From Acidobacteriota bacterium (GTDB lineage: Bacteria; Acidobacteriota; Vicinamibacteria; Fen-336), in contig JAJDNS010000061.1 of assembly GCA_022340585.1 (NCBI GenBank), positions 47,957 through 111,956 of the forward strand: a stretch of DNA of 64,000 bases. The letters run 5' to 3'. A program made the translations under genes and the position numbers. Below are positions 17,212-25,890 of this stretch, piece after piece. Below the pieces are notes generated by a model. That model searched no databases. It had not been told where the DNA came from and saw nothing but the letters and a program-made list of their open reading frames with translations. Positions within the stretch are counted from its first letter, which is position 1, and each line of letters opens with the position of its first letter.

Positions 17212-18537
17212 TTGAGCAGGAAACGAAAATCGCGGTTCTTCGTCCAGACGTTCGGCTGTCAGATGAACGTCAACGACTCGGAGAAGGTCGCGGGCGTGCT
17301 GCGCGCGCGGGGACACGAGCCGGCGCCGGACGCGGAGAGCGCGGACTTCGTCTTCATCAACACCTGTGCGGTTCGGGAGAAGGCCGCCCAGAAGCTGGAC
17401 CACTCTCTCGACCGACTCGGCTGGCTCAAGCGTCGGCGGCCCGAGCTCCGCGTGGGCGTGGGCGGCTGTGTCGCCCAGCTCGACGGTCGCGCCATCCTCG
17501 AGCGGGCCGGGCACGTCGACGTCCTGGTGGGGACGCACAATCTCCGGCGGGTTCCCGACCTGCTCGACCAGGCCATCGAAGAGGGAGCGCCAGCGGTGGA
17601 CCTGGACCGCAAGGCCGACGCCTTTGCCGTCCCCGCCGGGGACATTGCCCACGGCAGCCCGGTCCGTGCTTACGTGACGGCCATGGAGGGCTGCAATCAC
17701 GTCTGCAGCTTCTGTGTGGTCCCGCGCACTCGGGGCCCCGAGGTGAGCCGTCCTCCGGAGCAGATCGTGGCCGAGGTCGAGTCCCTGGTGCGTCGGGGAT
17801 ACCCGGAGGTCATGCTGCTCGGGCAGACCGTGAACGCCTACCGCCACCGAGACGTCGGGTTCGCCGATCTCCTGGCTCGTGTCGACGCGGTGCCCGGCCT
17901 GTCCCGGCTCCGCTTCACCACGTCGCACCCGGAGCACGTGGACCGCTCCCTGGGCTCGGCGCTCCGCGACCTGGAGCGCCTGTGCCCCTATCTCCACCTC
18001 CCGTTCCAGTCGGGTTCTGACCGTGTCCTCCAGTCCATGCGTCGAGGCCACACGCGGGCTCGGTACCTCGAGATCATCGACGGGCTCCGTGAGGCCGTGC
18101 CCGACCTGGCGCTCTCGAGCGACGTGATCGTCGGCTACCCCGGCGAGACGCAAGGGGAGTTCGAGGACACGCTCGCGGTGCTGGAGACGGTGAGGTTCGA
18201 CTCCCTGTTCGCCTTCGCCTACTCGCCCCGTCCCGGGACGGCGGCGGCGCTCGCCCCCGACGACGTGCCGGCCGCGGAGAAGCAACGTCGACTGCAGGTG
18301 GTCCTCGACTACCAGCAGAGGCGGCAGCGGGAGCAGCACGCGGCCCGGGTGGGTCTCACCGAGGAGGTGCTGGTCGACACCATCGACGGGGGCGGGCGAG
18401 TCTCGGGCCGGACACCTCACTTTCGCATCGTGCACTTCGACGGCGAGGAGGGCCTCCTGGGCCAGCTGGTGAGAGTGAAGGTCACCGGCGCGGGCCCGAA
18501 TGCGTTGAGCGGCCAGCTCACGCAAGCGATTCATTGA
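17212..18537 (+). CDS. miaB: tRNA-2-methylthio-N6-isopentenyladenosine synthase MiaB
   Basis: A 441-residue radical-SAM methylthiotransferase that adds the 2-methylthio group to i6A37 of tRNA. The N-terminal UPF0004 domain supplies three cysteines (TFGCQMN, NTCAVR, GGCVAQ) for the auxiliary cluster, and the radical-SAM site is CNHVCSFCVVP. A TRAM domain ends the protein. The start is TTG at 17212 preceded by GGGGGA, 13 bases after recN. TFGCQMN and the overall length favour MiaB over the related RimO or MtaB. Confidence 0.94.
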   Translation: MSRKRKSRFFVQTFGCQMNVNDSEKVAGVLRARGHEPAPDAESADFVFINTCAVREKAAQKLDHSLDRLGWLKRRRPELRVGVGGCVAQLDGRAILERAGHVDVLVGTHNLRRVPDLLDQAIEEGAPAVDLDRKADAFAVPAGDIAHGSPVRAYVTAMEGCNHVCSFCVVPRTRGPEVSRPPEQIVAEVESLVRRGYPEVMLLGQTVNAYRHRDVGFADLLARVDAVPGLSRLRFTTSHPEHVDRSLGSALRDLERLCPYLHLPFQSGSDRVLQSMRRGHTRARYLEIIDGLREAVPDLALSSDVIVGYPGETQGEFEDTLAVLETVRFDSLFAFAYSPRPGTAAALAPDDVPAAEKQRRLQVVLDYQQRRQREQHAARVGLTEEVLVDTIDGGGRVSGRTPHFRIVHFDGEEGLLGQLVRVKVTGAGPNALSGQLTQAIH

Positions 18538-18562
18538 CAAGCAGTTCCACCGCTCCTATATT
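18534..18562 (+). promoter_or_regulatory. Strong sigma-70-type promoter for the bifunctional nuclease gene
   Basis: TTGACA (18534-18539), a 17-base spacer and TATATT (18557-18562): a near-perfect housekeeping promoter overlapping the last bases of miaB. Transcription should start near 18569. Because the -35 contains the TTG that opens the longest frame of the next gene, that TTG cannot be the true start. Confidence 0.85.
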
Positions 18563-18590
18563 GTGCGAGGACATGGAGGAAGCCCGCGGC

Positions 18591-19076
18591 ATGCAGATCG
18601 AGATGACGATTCGGGGACTGATGGTGGACCCCATCACGAACATGCCCATCGTCGTCCTGCGCGAGAGCGACGGCTCCCGGGTGCTGCCGATCTGGGTGGG
18701 CGTCTTCGAAGCCAACGCCATTGCCCTGCAGATCGAGAACGTCGAGACTCCACGTCCCATGACTCACGACCTCCTGAGATCCGTCATCGCCGACCTGAGC
18801 GGCGAAGTCGACCGGGTGGTCGTGTGTGACCTGAAGGAGAACACCTTCTACGCGACGATCGACATCCGCTCTCCCCAGGGCACGGTCACGGTCGATGCCC
18901 GGCCGTCCGACGCCATCGCGTTGGCCCTCCGCACCGGGACCCAGATCTTCGTCGAGGAGTCGGTCATCCAGAGCGCCCGCAGCGTCGAGACCGACTCCGA
19001 GTCCGTTGACGTCGGGCGTCTCCAGAAGTGGCTGGAGGGTCTTTCCGACGACGAGCTGGGCAAGTACAAGATGTAG
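18591..19076 (+). CDS. Bifunctional nuclease family (BFN, DUF151) protein
   Basis: A 161-residue single-domain protein of the BFN/DUF151 family (MTIRGLMVDPITNMPIVVLRE, VLPIWVGVFEANAIAL, DARPSDAIALALRTG). Plant members have nuclease activity; the biochemical role of bacterial members is not settled. The ATG at 18591 is chosen because GGAGGAAG lies 8 bases upstream and the promoter TTGACA-N17-TATATT ends at 18562. An ATG at 18573 is possible but has a poor ribosome site. It is transcribed from its own promoter immediately after miaB. Confidence 0.88.
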   Translation: MQIEMTIRGLMVDPITNMPIVVLRESDGSRVLPIWVGVFEANAIALQIENVETPRPMTHDLLRSVIADLSGEVDRVVVCDLKENTFYATIDIRSPQGTVTVDARPSDAIALALRTGTQIFVEESVIQSARSVETDSESVDVGRLQKWLEGLSDDELGKYKM

Positions 19077-19112
19077 TGTCGTACGGTTGGACGACCCCAA
19101 CCGGTTTCTTGC

Positions 19113-19141
19113 TTGACCCCCCGTCGTCGTTCCTCTAACAT
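19113..19141 (+). promoter_or_regulatory. parAB promoter
   Basis: TTGACC (19113-19118) and TAACAT (19136-19141) are spaced by 17 bases. The predicted start near 19148 gives a leader of about 40 bases to the parA TTG, with AAAGAGGT as ribosome site. Confidence 0.65.
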
Positions 19142-19188
19142 CCGCTCACCGTCAACCCGCGTGACCGCGCGAGAAAGAGGTCAGCCAT

Positions 19189-19936
<748 letters not shown>

Positions 19937-19944
<8 letters not shown>

Positions 19945-20779
19945 CCCCCGTCGCCTCGGTCTGCCCAACACCGTCCGCATGCGGCACGACACCCACTTCG
20001 TGGACCAGTTGGCCCGCCCCAGCGGAGAGTCCATCGGAAGGCTGGTTCCGATGGAGGAGATCATCCCCAATCCGGATCAGCCTCGCCAGACTCTCGGCGA
20101 CCTGTCGGACCTGATCTCCTCGATCCGGGAGAAGGGCGTCCTCGAGCCCCTCCTCGTTCGAAAGGTGGGGGGACGCTTCCAGATCATCGCGGGGGAGCGG
20201 CGGTTTCGCGCCGCGATGGAAGCCGGCCTCGACGAGGTCCCGTGTGTCGTCCGGGAGAGCTCGGACGCCGAGATGATGGAGCTCGCCCTCGTCGAAAATC
20301 TCCAACGCAAGGACCTGACACCCTTCGAAGAAGCGGACGGGCTCAAGGTGCTGGCCGACAGCTACGGATACACTCACGAGATGATGGCGGAGAAGCTGGG
20401 GAAGAGCCGATCCTCGGTCACCGAAACGCTAGCGCTCGCCGCCATGCCGGAGGACGTTCGGGAGCTGTGTCGGCGGGCCGACATTTACTCGAAGTCTGTT
20501 CTTCTTCAGATAGTTAGGCAGACTACTCCGGAAAAAATGAGAGCTCTTCTGGAGCGCCTGGAGAAGGAGGGAACAACTCGAGCGGAGGCCCGCCGTCTGG
20601 CGAAGGAACGTTCGTCGCGTCGGGGTCGGGGCCGCCCCCGTCACTACGTCTTCAAGTACCAGCCGAAAGGCGGGGGCTTCGCCCTCTCCCTCCAGTTCAA
20701 GAAGGCCCAGGTGCCACGGGCCGAGGTGATCCAGACGCTCGAGTCCATCCTCGAGGAGCTGAGGCGCGAGGATCGCTGA
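19937..20779 (+). CDS. parB: Chromosome-partitioning protein ParB
   Basis: A 280-residue CTP-dependent DNA clamp. The N-terminal part has the arginine patch GERRFRAAM (box II) and ENLQRKDLTPFEEA, followed by the helix-turn-helix (MAEKLGKSRSSVTETLALA) that reads parS, and a basic C-terminal dimerisation region. The start is the GTG at 19937, inside the end of parA, with GAGGAGG 10 bases upstream. A stretch at about 20485-20550 is clearly AT-richer and uses codons such as ATA, AGG and AGA that are rare in the neighbours. I found no TGTTNCACGTGNAACA-type parS in the window. Confidence 0.94.
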
Positions 20780-20790
20780 AGCAGCCAGAG

Positions 20791-20833
20791 CGTCACCGTC
20801 TATATTCTTTATTTTCAGTATGTTACGGTGAGA
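20791..20833 (+). promoter_or_regulatory. AT-rich island between parB and the SDR gene
   Basis: TATATT (20801-20806) and TATGTT (20819-20824) lie in a run of A/T unusual for this DNA and flanked by TCACCGT (20793-20799) and ACGGTGA (20825-20831), which can pair. It could hold a promoter for the lipid cluster or the end of the parAB transcript; no convincing -35 is seen. Confidence 0.4.
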
Positions 20834-20926
20834 TCGGGCGAATCGGGTGGAAGAGCGTCAGTCGTCGATGGGACGACGGCCGCCCGAGACGCCGAGGAGT
20901 GGGGTGCGCGGGGGCCATCGGGGGCG

Positions 20927-21724
20927 ATGACGCCGCTGCGTGCGCTGGTCACCGGCGCCTCGAGCGGCATCGGGGCCGCGTATGCTCGTGCCCTGCGCGC
21001 GCGGGGGGAACGCCTCATCCTCGTGGCCCGGCGGGCCGCCCGGCTGGCGCAGCTGGCGGAGGAGCTGGGCGGAGACCAGTGGGCCGTGGCGTTTCCGGTG
21101 GACCTGCGGGACCCCGGTGCGGTGCTCGAGCTCCGCGAGCGGGTCGCGGGGCGCGGGTTCGCTGTCGATCTGCTGGTCAACAACGCCGGACTCGGCCACA
21201 CCGGGCCCTTCGAGGAGCAGCCCGCCGAGATCGTCCGCGCCATGGTCGACGTCAACGTGCGTGCGGTGGTCGAGCTGACGCACGTCTTCCTGCCCGCGAT
21301 GAAGGAGCGGGGCCAGGGGCGCATCGTGAACGTCGCGTCCAACGCGGCCTTCCAGCCCGTCCCGTTCCTCGCGGTCTACGCCGCGACGAAGGCCTTCGTC
21401 CTGTCCTTCACCGAGGGGCTGGCCGAGGAGCTGCGGGGAAGCGGGATCCAGATCCAGGCGCTGTGCCCCGGGCTCACCCGGACCGAGTTTCTCGAGGTGG
21501 CGGGGACACACGAGGGGCTTCGAGTGACCCGCACTCCGATGCTGACGGCCGAGGAGGTCGTTGCCGCCTCGCTCCGGGGGCTGGACCGCGGGCGCCTGAG
21601 GGTGGTGCCGGGATGGACCAACCGCCTCGCGGCGATCGGCCAGCGTTTTCTGCCGGCCTCCGTGCCGCGACGGCTGGCGGCGGAGCTCCACCGGCCACCC
21701 CCGGGAGGAGCACGTTCCCGGTGA
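20927..21724 (+). CDS. Short-chain dehydrogenase/reductase (possible 3-ketosphinganine-reductase-like)
   Basis: A 265-residue classical SDR. The nucleotide motif TGASSGIGAAYA is at residues 8-19, NNAG near 85, the catalytic serine in NVASNAA, and YAATK supplies the Tyr-Lys pair. Such enzymes reduce a keto group with NADPH. It is the first gene of a same-strand series with a serine-palmitoyltransferase-like enzyme and lipid-head-group genes, so reduction of a long-chain 3-keto-base is a reasonable but unproven role. The frame is open to 20828; the ATG at 20927 is preferred because the Rossmann motif then starts at the normal distance. General SDR function is certain, the substrate is not. Confidence 0.85.
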   Translation: MTPLRALVTGASSGIGAAYARALRARGERLILVARRAARLAQLAEELGGDQWAVAFPVDLRDPGAVLELRERVAGRGFAVDLLVNNAGLGHTGPFEEQPAEIVRAMVDVNVRAVVELTHVFLPAMKERGQGRIVNVASNAAFQPVPFLAVYAATKAFVLSFTEGLAEELRGSGIQIQALCPGLTRTEFLEVAGTHEGLRVTRTPMLTAEEVVAASLRGLDRGRLRVVPGWTNRLAAIGQRFLPASVPRRLAAELHRPPPGGARSR

Positions 21725-21747
21725 CGCCGCGCGAGCGACCGGGATTC

Positions 21748-21776
21748 TTCGCTACGTGCCGGCGGCCTGCTATGAT
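21748..21776 (+). promoter_or_regulatory. Promoter before the serine-palmitoyltransferase-like gene
   Basis: TATGAT (21771-21776) stands out in the GC-rich context; a weak TTCGCT (21748-21753) lies 17 bases upstream. The predicted leader is about 80 bases and ends with the purine-rich ribosome site GAAGGAAGGGAGAAGG. It would separate the SDR gene from the rest of the cluster. Confidence 0.5.
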
Positions 21777-21863
21777 ACATCGTTTATCGCCGAATAAGCC
21801 GGGCGCCTCACTCCTTCGGGCCCGGGCGACGATCATCCAAGAAGGAAGGGAGAAGGATCAACC

Positions 21864-23144
21864 ATGGAGCCGGCCCACAACAAGGCGGGGGCGAAGCCGG
21901 GGTTCGAAGAGTACGACTACTCGAATTTCTACTACGGTGCCGGAGACGATCCCCTCAACCTCCTGACCCCCTTTGCGAGGTGGTGGCGCGACGCCGTTCC
22001 CAACGGCTACTACCTGTACCAGGAGGCCCTCGAGGACGCGCCCACCACCCACGTCCGCGTCCGCAACGGGAAGACGAAGCAGGTCCAGGACCTCCTGAAC
22101 CTCGCCTCGTACAACTATCTCGGCATCTCCTACCGTCCCGAGGTCAAGCAGGCGGCCATCGAGGCGGTGGAGAAGTACGGCCTGGGGGCCTCGGGATCCC
22201 CGATCCTCTCGGGCACATTCGGCATTCACGAGAGGTTCGCGGAGGAGCTCGCCGCCTTCAAGGGGAAGGAGGCGACGATCATCTTCCCAACCGGGTACAG
22301 CGCCAACGTGGGGTTCATCTCCGCGCTGATGCGGTCCGGGGACACGGTCTTCCTCGACCAGTACTCCCATGCCTCCATCGTCGACGGGGCCATCCTCGCC
22401 AAGTCCAAGACCGTCTTCTTCCGCCACAACAACCCCCTGGATCTCGAGCGGAAGATGGCCCGGGTCAAGGGCAAGAAGCTGGTCGTGGTCGAGGGCGTCT
22501 ACTCCATGGACGGGGACGTCTGCACTCTCCCCGAGATCCTCGAGGTGACGAAGCGTCACGGGGCGCGGATGCTCATCGACGAGGCCCACTCCACGTTCCT
22601 CTTCGGACCGAACGGCCGGGGCGTGGCCGAGCACTACGGCCTCGACAAGGAGGTCGACTTCCACCTGGGCACGTTCTCCAAGAGCCTCGGAGGGCAAGGC
22701 GGCTTCGTCTGCGGCTCGCAGGACCTGATCGACTACGTGGTGGCGTTCAGCCGCTCGCGCTTCTTCTCATGCAACCTGTCCCCGGTCCTGGTGGCCGGGC
22801 TGAGGGCGGGGCTGCAGATCGCCAGCGAGGAGCCCGAGCTCAGGGCGAAGCTGTGGAGCAACGTTGCCTTTCTCCGGCGCCGCTTCGAGGAGGAGGGCGT
22901 GGACATTGGCAAGTCCAACTCGCAGGTCATGCCAGTGATGGTGAACAACGACGCCAAGGTCTTCGCGGTGGCGGAGAAGATCCAGGACCGGGGGCTGTTC
23001 CTGAACCCGGTGACCTACCCGGCGGTGCCCAAGCACAAGTCGCGCCTGCGGATCTCCGTCTCCGCCGCTCACAGCGAAGAGGATCTCGAGAAGGCGGTCG
23101 GCATCATCGCCGGCGTGCTGCGCGAGGAGGACATTTGTCGCTGA
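21864..23144 (+). CDS. Alpha-oxoamine synthase, serine-palmitoyltransferase-like
   Basis: A 426-residue PLP enzyme that condenses an amino acid with an acyl thioester and releases CO2. Lys273 in GTFSKSLGG binds PLP, and DEAHS (Asp239, His242) holds the cofactor ring. The wording TFSKS...GGF resembles serine palmitoyltransferases more than BioF or Kbl, which usually read TLGKA. The N-terminal segment YSNFYYGAGDDPLNLL precedes the fold. Neighbours are a ketoreductase-type SDR, a lipid kinase and a CDP-alcohol phosphatidyltransferase, which supports long-chain-base (sphingolipid or sulfonolipid) synthesis. Cysteate or another amino acid could be the substrate. The next gene overlaps its end. Confidence 0.83.
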   Translation: MEPAHNKAGAKPGFEEYDYSNFYYGAGDDPLNLLTPFARWWRDAVPNGYYLYQEALEDAPTTHVRVRNGKTKQVQDLLNLASYNYLGISYRPEVKQAAIEAVEKYGLGASGSPILSGTFGIHERFAEELAAFKGKEATIIFPTGYSANVGFISALMRSGDTVFLDQYSHASIVDGAILAKSKTVFFRHNNPLDLERKMARVKGKKLVVVEGVYSMDGDVCTLPEILEVTKRHGARMLIDEAHSTFLFGPNGRGVAEHYGLDKEVDFHLGTFSKSLGGQGGFVCGSQDLIDYVVAFSRSRFFSCNLSPVLVAGLRAGLQIASEEPELRAKLWSNVAFLRRRFEEEGVDIGKSNSQVMPVMVNNDAKVFAVAEKIQDRGLFLNPVTYPAVPKHKSRLRISVSAAHSEEDLEKAVGIIAGVLREEDICR

Positions 23145-23800
23145 CCCGCTACGGCTACCGCAACGCCATCAACGGCTTCTTCGAGTTTCCCACCGAGAAC
23201 GCGCGGCGGATCCTGCCCCGGGGGATCGAGCCGGTCGAGCCCCACCACGGCAGCAGCGTCCTGGCGGTGACCGTCTTCCACTTTCACGAGAGCGAGGTGG
23301 GCGAGTACGGCGAGGTCGTCTACGCGATCCTGACCCCGCCCCGGGTGGAGGACGGCCGCCTTCCCCAGGGGGCCTTCTTCCCCTGGCAGGTGGCGACGAC
23401 ATCGAAGGCCTCGCGCGAGCACGCCATCGAGCGGTGGCACCTGCCCCACTGGATGGACGACGTCGGGGTGGACTTCGAGCCCTCCAATGAAGGGCGGAGC
23501 CTCACCGCCCGGGTCGAGGCCGAGGGCAGCCTCGCTCTCGAGATGACCATCACCGACCACTCGTGGAACGAGGTCTCCCACCTGTACCAGTCCTTCCAGC
23601 AGGACGACGAAGGGCGGTACATGTGCAACATCCTCTTCGAGGGTGAGAAGAGCGAGCACGAGGAGGAGACGGGCAGAATCAAGCTGCACGAGCACCCCTT
23701 CAACAGGGACATCGAGATCTCCGAGGTCTTCGAGCAGCCCTTCCGCGAGATGTGGATGCGGGATGGCCACCAGCTCTTCGACCCGCTCCGCACGCTCTAG
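23135..23800 (+). CDS. Acetoacetate-decarboxylase-like fold protein
   Basis: A 221-residue protein without membrane segments. The part RRILPRGIEPVEP...VLAVTVFHFHESEVGEYGEVVYA follows the pattern of the acetoacetate decarboxylase superfamily (bound on a cone-shaped beta barrel). The active-site lysine of true decarboxylases cannot be placed with confidence, so decarboxylation should not be assumed. The start is TTG at 23135, inside the last codons of the oxoamine synthase, with GAGGAGG just upstream: tight translational coupling. The coupling suggests it acts on the same keto-lipid intermediate. Function unknown. Confidence 0.7.
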   Translation: MSLTRYGYRNAINGFFEFPTENARRILPRGIEPVEPHHGSSVLAVTVFHFHESEVGEYGEVVYAILTPPRVEDGRLPQGAFFPWQVATTSKASREHAIERWHLPHWMDDVGVDFEPSNEGRSLTARVEAEGSLALEMTITDHSWNEVSHLYQSFQQDDEGRYMCNILFEGEKSEHEEETGRIKLHEHPFNRDIEISEVFEQPFREMWMRDGHQLFDPLRTL

Positions 23801-23844
23801 GATCGCGTGGCGCGGGCTCGGAGATCGGCGGCCCCGGGACCCTA

Positions 23845-24747
23845 GTGAACGACCGCATCTTCGTCGTCTTCAACCCGCACGCCGGGAAGGGCCGCGGTGC
23901 CCAGTTCGTGGCCCCGGTCCTCGAGGCGCTGTCCGCCGGCGGGGCCACGGTCGAGCATGGCCTGACCCGGTCTCCTGGCGACGAGGCCCGGCTGGCCCGG
24001 GCGGCGGTCGAGCGTGGCTTCGGCCGGATCGTGGCCGTGGGCGGCGACGGGACGTGGGGCAACGTCGGAAACGCGATCCTGGACTCGGGCCAACCGGCGG
24101 AGCTCGGGCTCATTCCAGGAGGCACCGGCTGCGACCTGGCAAAGTCCCTGGGAATCCCAGCCCGCGACGTCCACGGGTGCTGCCAGATCATCCTCGATGG
24201 CTCCACGCGGGCCATCGACGTGGGGAGGATCGAGGACAAGCACTTCCTCAACATCGCCGGGTTCGGATACGACGTGGCGGTGCTCGAGGATTCCTGGAGC
24301 GTCGGGTATCTCGAGGGGAGCCTCCTCTACCTCTACTGTGCCCTGCGCCAGCTCGGGTCGTACCGGGGGTTCCGGGTCGAGGGCGAGGTGGACGGACGCT
24401 CTCTCGGTCGGCGCGAGATGCTCATGGTGATCGTGGCCAACGCCCGCATCTTCGGCGGGGGCTTCAAGGTCGCGCCGTGGGCCGAGGTCGACGACGGCCG
24501 TCTCGACGCCGTCTCGTTCGCCAACATGGGCCTCGCGGGCCGGGTGAGCGCGCTGGTAAGGCTGCTGCTCGGCCGCCACACCTCCCACCCCCGGGTGAGC
24601 CGGGAGGCGGCCTCGCGTCTGGTGTACCGCTTCGAAGCCCCACCGACCTACGAGACCGATGGTGAGTGGAACCAGGCCCGGGGCAACGAGCTGGTGATCG
24701 AGGCCGTTCCCCGTGCCCTGCGGGTCCGGGTCCCGCGTGAGCCGTGA
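23845..24747 (+). CDS. Diacylglycerol/sphingosine-kinase-family lipid kinase
   Basis: A 300-residue member of the DAGK/YegS/sphingosine kinase family. The catalytic domain has NPHAGKGRG near the N terminus, the nucleotide-binding GGDGTWGNV near residue 62, and PGGTGCDLAKSLG. The C-terminal beta domain has FGGGFKVAPWAEVDDGRLD, typical of the family. It phosphorylates a lipid hydroxyl with ATP; diacylglycerol, a long-chain base or ceramide are all possible. It follows the ADC-like gene by 44 bases. The start is the GTG at 23845; the ribosome site is weak. Confidence 0.87.
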   Translation: MNDRIFVVFNPHAGKGRGAQFVAPVLEALSAGGATVEHGLTRSPGDEARLARAAVERGFGRIVAVGGDGTWGNVGNAILDSGQPAELGLIPGGTGCDLAKSLGIPARDVHGCCQIILDGSTRAIDVGRIEDKHFLNIAGFGYDVAVLEDSWSVGYLEGSLLYLYCALRQLGSYRGFRVEGEVDGRSLGRREMLMVIVANARIFGGGFKVAPWAEVDDGRLDAVSFANMGLAGRVSALVRLLLGRHTSHPRVSREAASRLVYRFEAPPTYETDGEWNQARGNELVIEAVPRALRVRVPREP

Positions 24748-24765
24748 GCCGCGAGTCGCCGACAT

Positions 24766-25890
24766 GTGGACAGCGATGACGAGGCGCGCGCCGTCGCCGG
24801 GGCGGTCGGGGCCATGACGGAGCCGTCCCGAGGACCGAACCGGCCTGGGGCCGGATACCCTGGCCAAGGACACGATTCCGCCACGGCAATCGTGTCCTCA
24901 GCGGGCGCCGCGCTCCGCGAGGCGGTGGCCGCACGTGCGCTGTCGCCCGGGGACGACCTCGCTCTCGACGAGGTGGCGGAGCGCCTGGCCGTCGCGGCCG
25001 GAGGGACCCTCGACGGGCTCATCTTCTTCGGGTCCCGGCGCACCGGGGCGGCCCGGTCCAACGCCTTCAGCGCCTACGACCTGTTCGTCATCGTCGGGGC
25101 CTACCGGCCGTTCTACGAGGCGATGTCGCGGGCGGGGCTCAGCGGCAAGGGCCCGGGGGCCCTGTCGCTGGTGAGCCACTGGCTGCCGCCGACCCAGTAC
25201 TCCCTCCGGCTCGAGGGCTCGCCGGTCCACGTCAAGGGCTCGGTCATCCGGACCGACACCTTCCACCGGGAGACCTCCCGGCGCCGCCACGATCACTTCT
25301 GCATCGGGAGGCTCTTCCAGCCGAGCCGGATCCTGTACGCGAGGGACGAGGACACGAGAGCGGCGCTCGTCGACGACCTCACCTCGGCCCACGCCGCCAC
25401 GTGGCAGTGGTCGCGGCCATGGCTGCCGTCGGTGTTCGACGCCGGAGAGTACGGGCGCAACGCCCTGGTGGTGTCGATGTCGTGGGAGGTGCGGCCCGAG
25501 CCCGCGGGACGGGCCGAGGCCCTCTGGGCGGCCCAGGAGAAGGAGCAGACGCCGGTCTTCGAGGCGCTCCTGTCAGATCTCGCCGCGAGCGGAGAGGTAG
25601 TGCCGGCCCCGAGAATGCGCTCCTGGAGCGCGGTCCAGTCGGTCGGAGACATGGAAGCCCTCCGCCTGAAGCTCTACTTTCGCCGCTCGATGGCCCGGTC
25701 CACGGCCCGGTGGCTGAAGCACGTCGTGAGCTTCGAGGGCTGGGTCGACTATCTTGTGCGCAAGGCGAACCGTCACGCCGGGGAGCCCCACGAGCTCTCC
25801 GCGCGCGAGCGGCGTTGGCCGCTGGTCTTCTTGTGGCCGCGGGTCTTCCGGTACCTGCGAGCCAGGAACCGCGAGGGGAGAGCTCCATGA
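24766..25890 (+). CDS. Unrecognised protein with nucleotidyltransferase-like motif, in lipid cluster
   Basis: I do not recognise the family. Within the first third (residues 86-102 of the long form) FFGSRRTG...SAYDLFVIV resembles the hG[GS]...Dh[DE]h signature of the nucleotidyltransferase fold, but the second acidic residue is replaced by Phe. The rest is mixed alpha/beta with many aromatic residues (HWLPPTQYSLRL, RRRHDHFCIGRLFQPS) and no clear membrane segment. Its stop overlaps the start of the CDP-alcohol phosphatidyltransferase (ATGA), so the two proteins probably work together. The start is uncertain: the GTG at 24766 would put a palindromic repeat (24836-24902) into the coding part; a GTG at 24892 is an alternative. 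Confidence 0.6.
   Translation: MDSDDEARAVAGAVGAMTEPSRGPNRPGAGYPGQGHDSATAIVSSAGAALREAVAARALSPGDDLALDEVAERLAVAAGGTLDGLIFFGSRRTGAARSNAFSAYDLFVIVGAYRPFYEAMSRAGLSGKGPGALSLVSHWLPPTQYSLRLEGSPVHVKGSVIRTDTFHRETSRRRHDHFCIGRLFQPSRILYARDEDTRAALVDDLTSAHAATWQWSRPWLPSVFDAGEYGRNALVVSMSWEVRPEPAGRAEALWAAQEKEQTPVFEALLSDLAASGEVVPAPRMRSWSAVQSVGDMEALRLKLYFRRSMARSTARWLKHVVSFEGWVDYLVRKANRHAGEPHELSARERRWPLVFLWPRVFRYLRARNREGRAP
24836..24902 (-). repeat. Dispersed two-hairpin palindromic element, copy 3
   Basis: Read on the minus strand: AGGACACGATT and AATCGTGTCCT form the long hairpin (+ strand arms 24868-24878 and 24889-24899), then TGGCCAGGGTA, then the small hairpin CCGGCC-CCA-GGCCGG (24840-24854) and TTCGGTCC. 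The tail TTGGCCAGGG..CCGGCC...GGCCGG matches the copies in hprK and at 44630-44687, while the long arm sequences differ but are self-complementary, a sign of compensatory change. Confidence 0.8.

Noticed and set aside
17930-17950. parS-like CACGTG within miaB
   Set aside because: Only the central CACGTG is present; the flanking TGTTN/NAACA is missing, and CACGTG is frequent in this DNA.
18534-18590. TTG at 18534 as start of the bifunctional-nuclease gene
   Set aside because: The TTG is part of a near-perfect -35 (TTGACA) with TATATT 17 bases on; the real start must be downstream.
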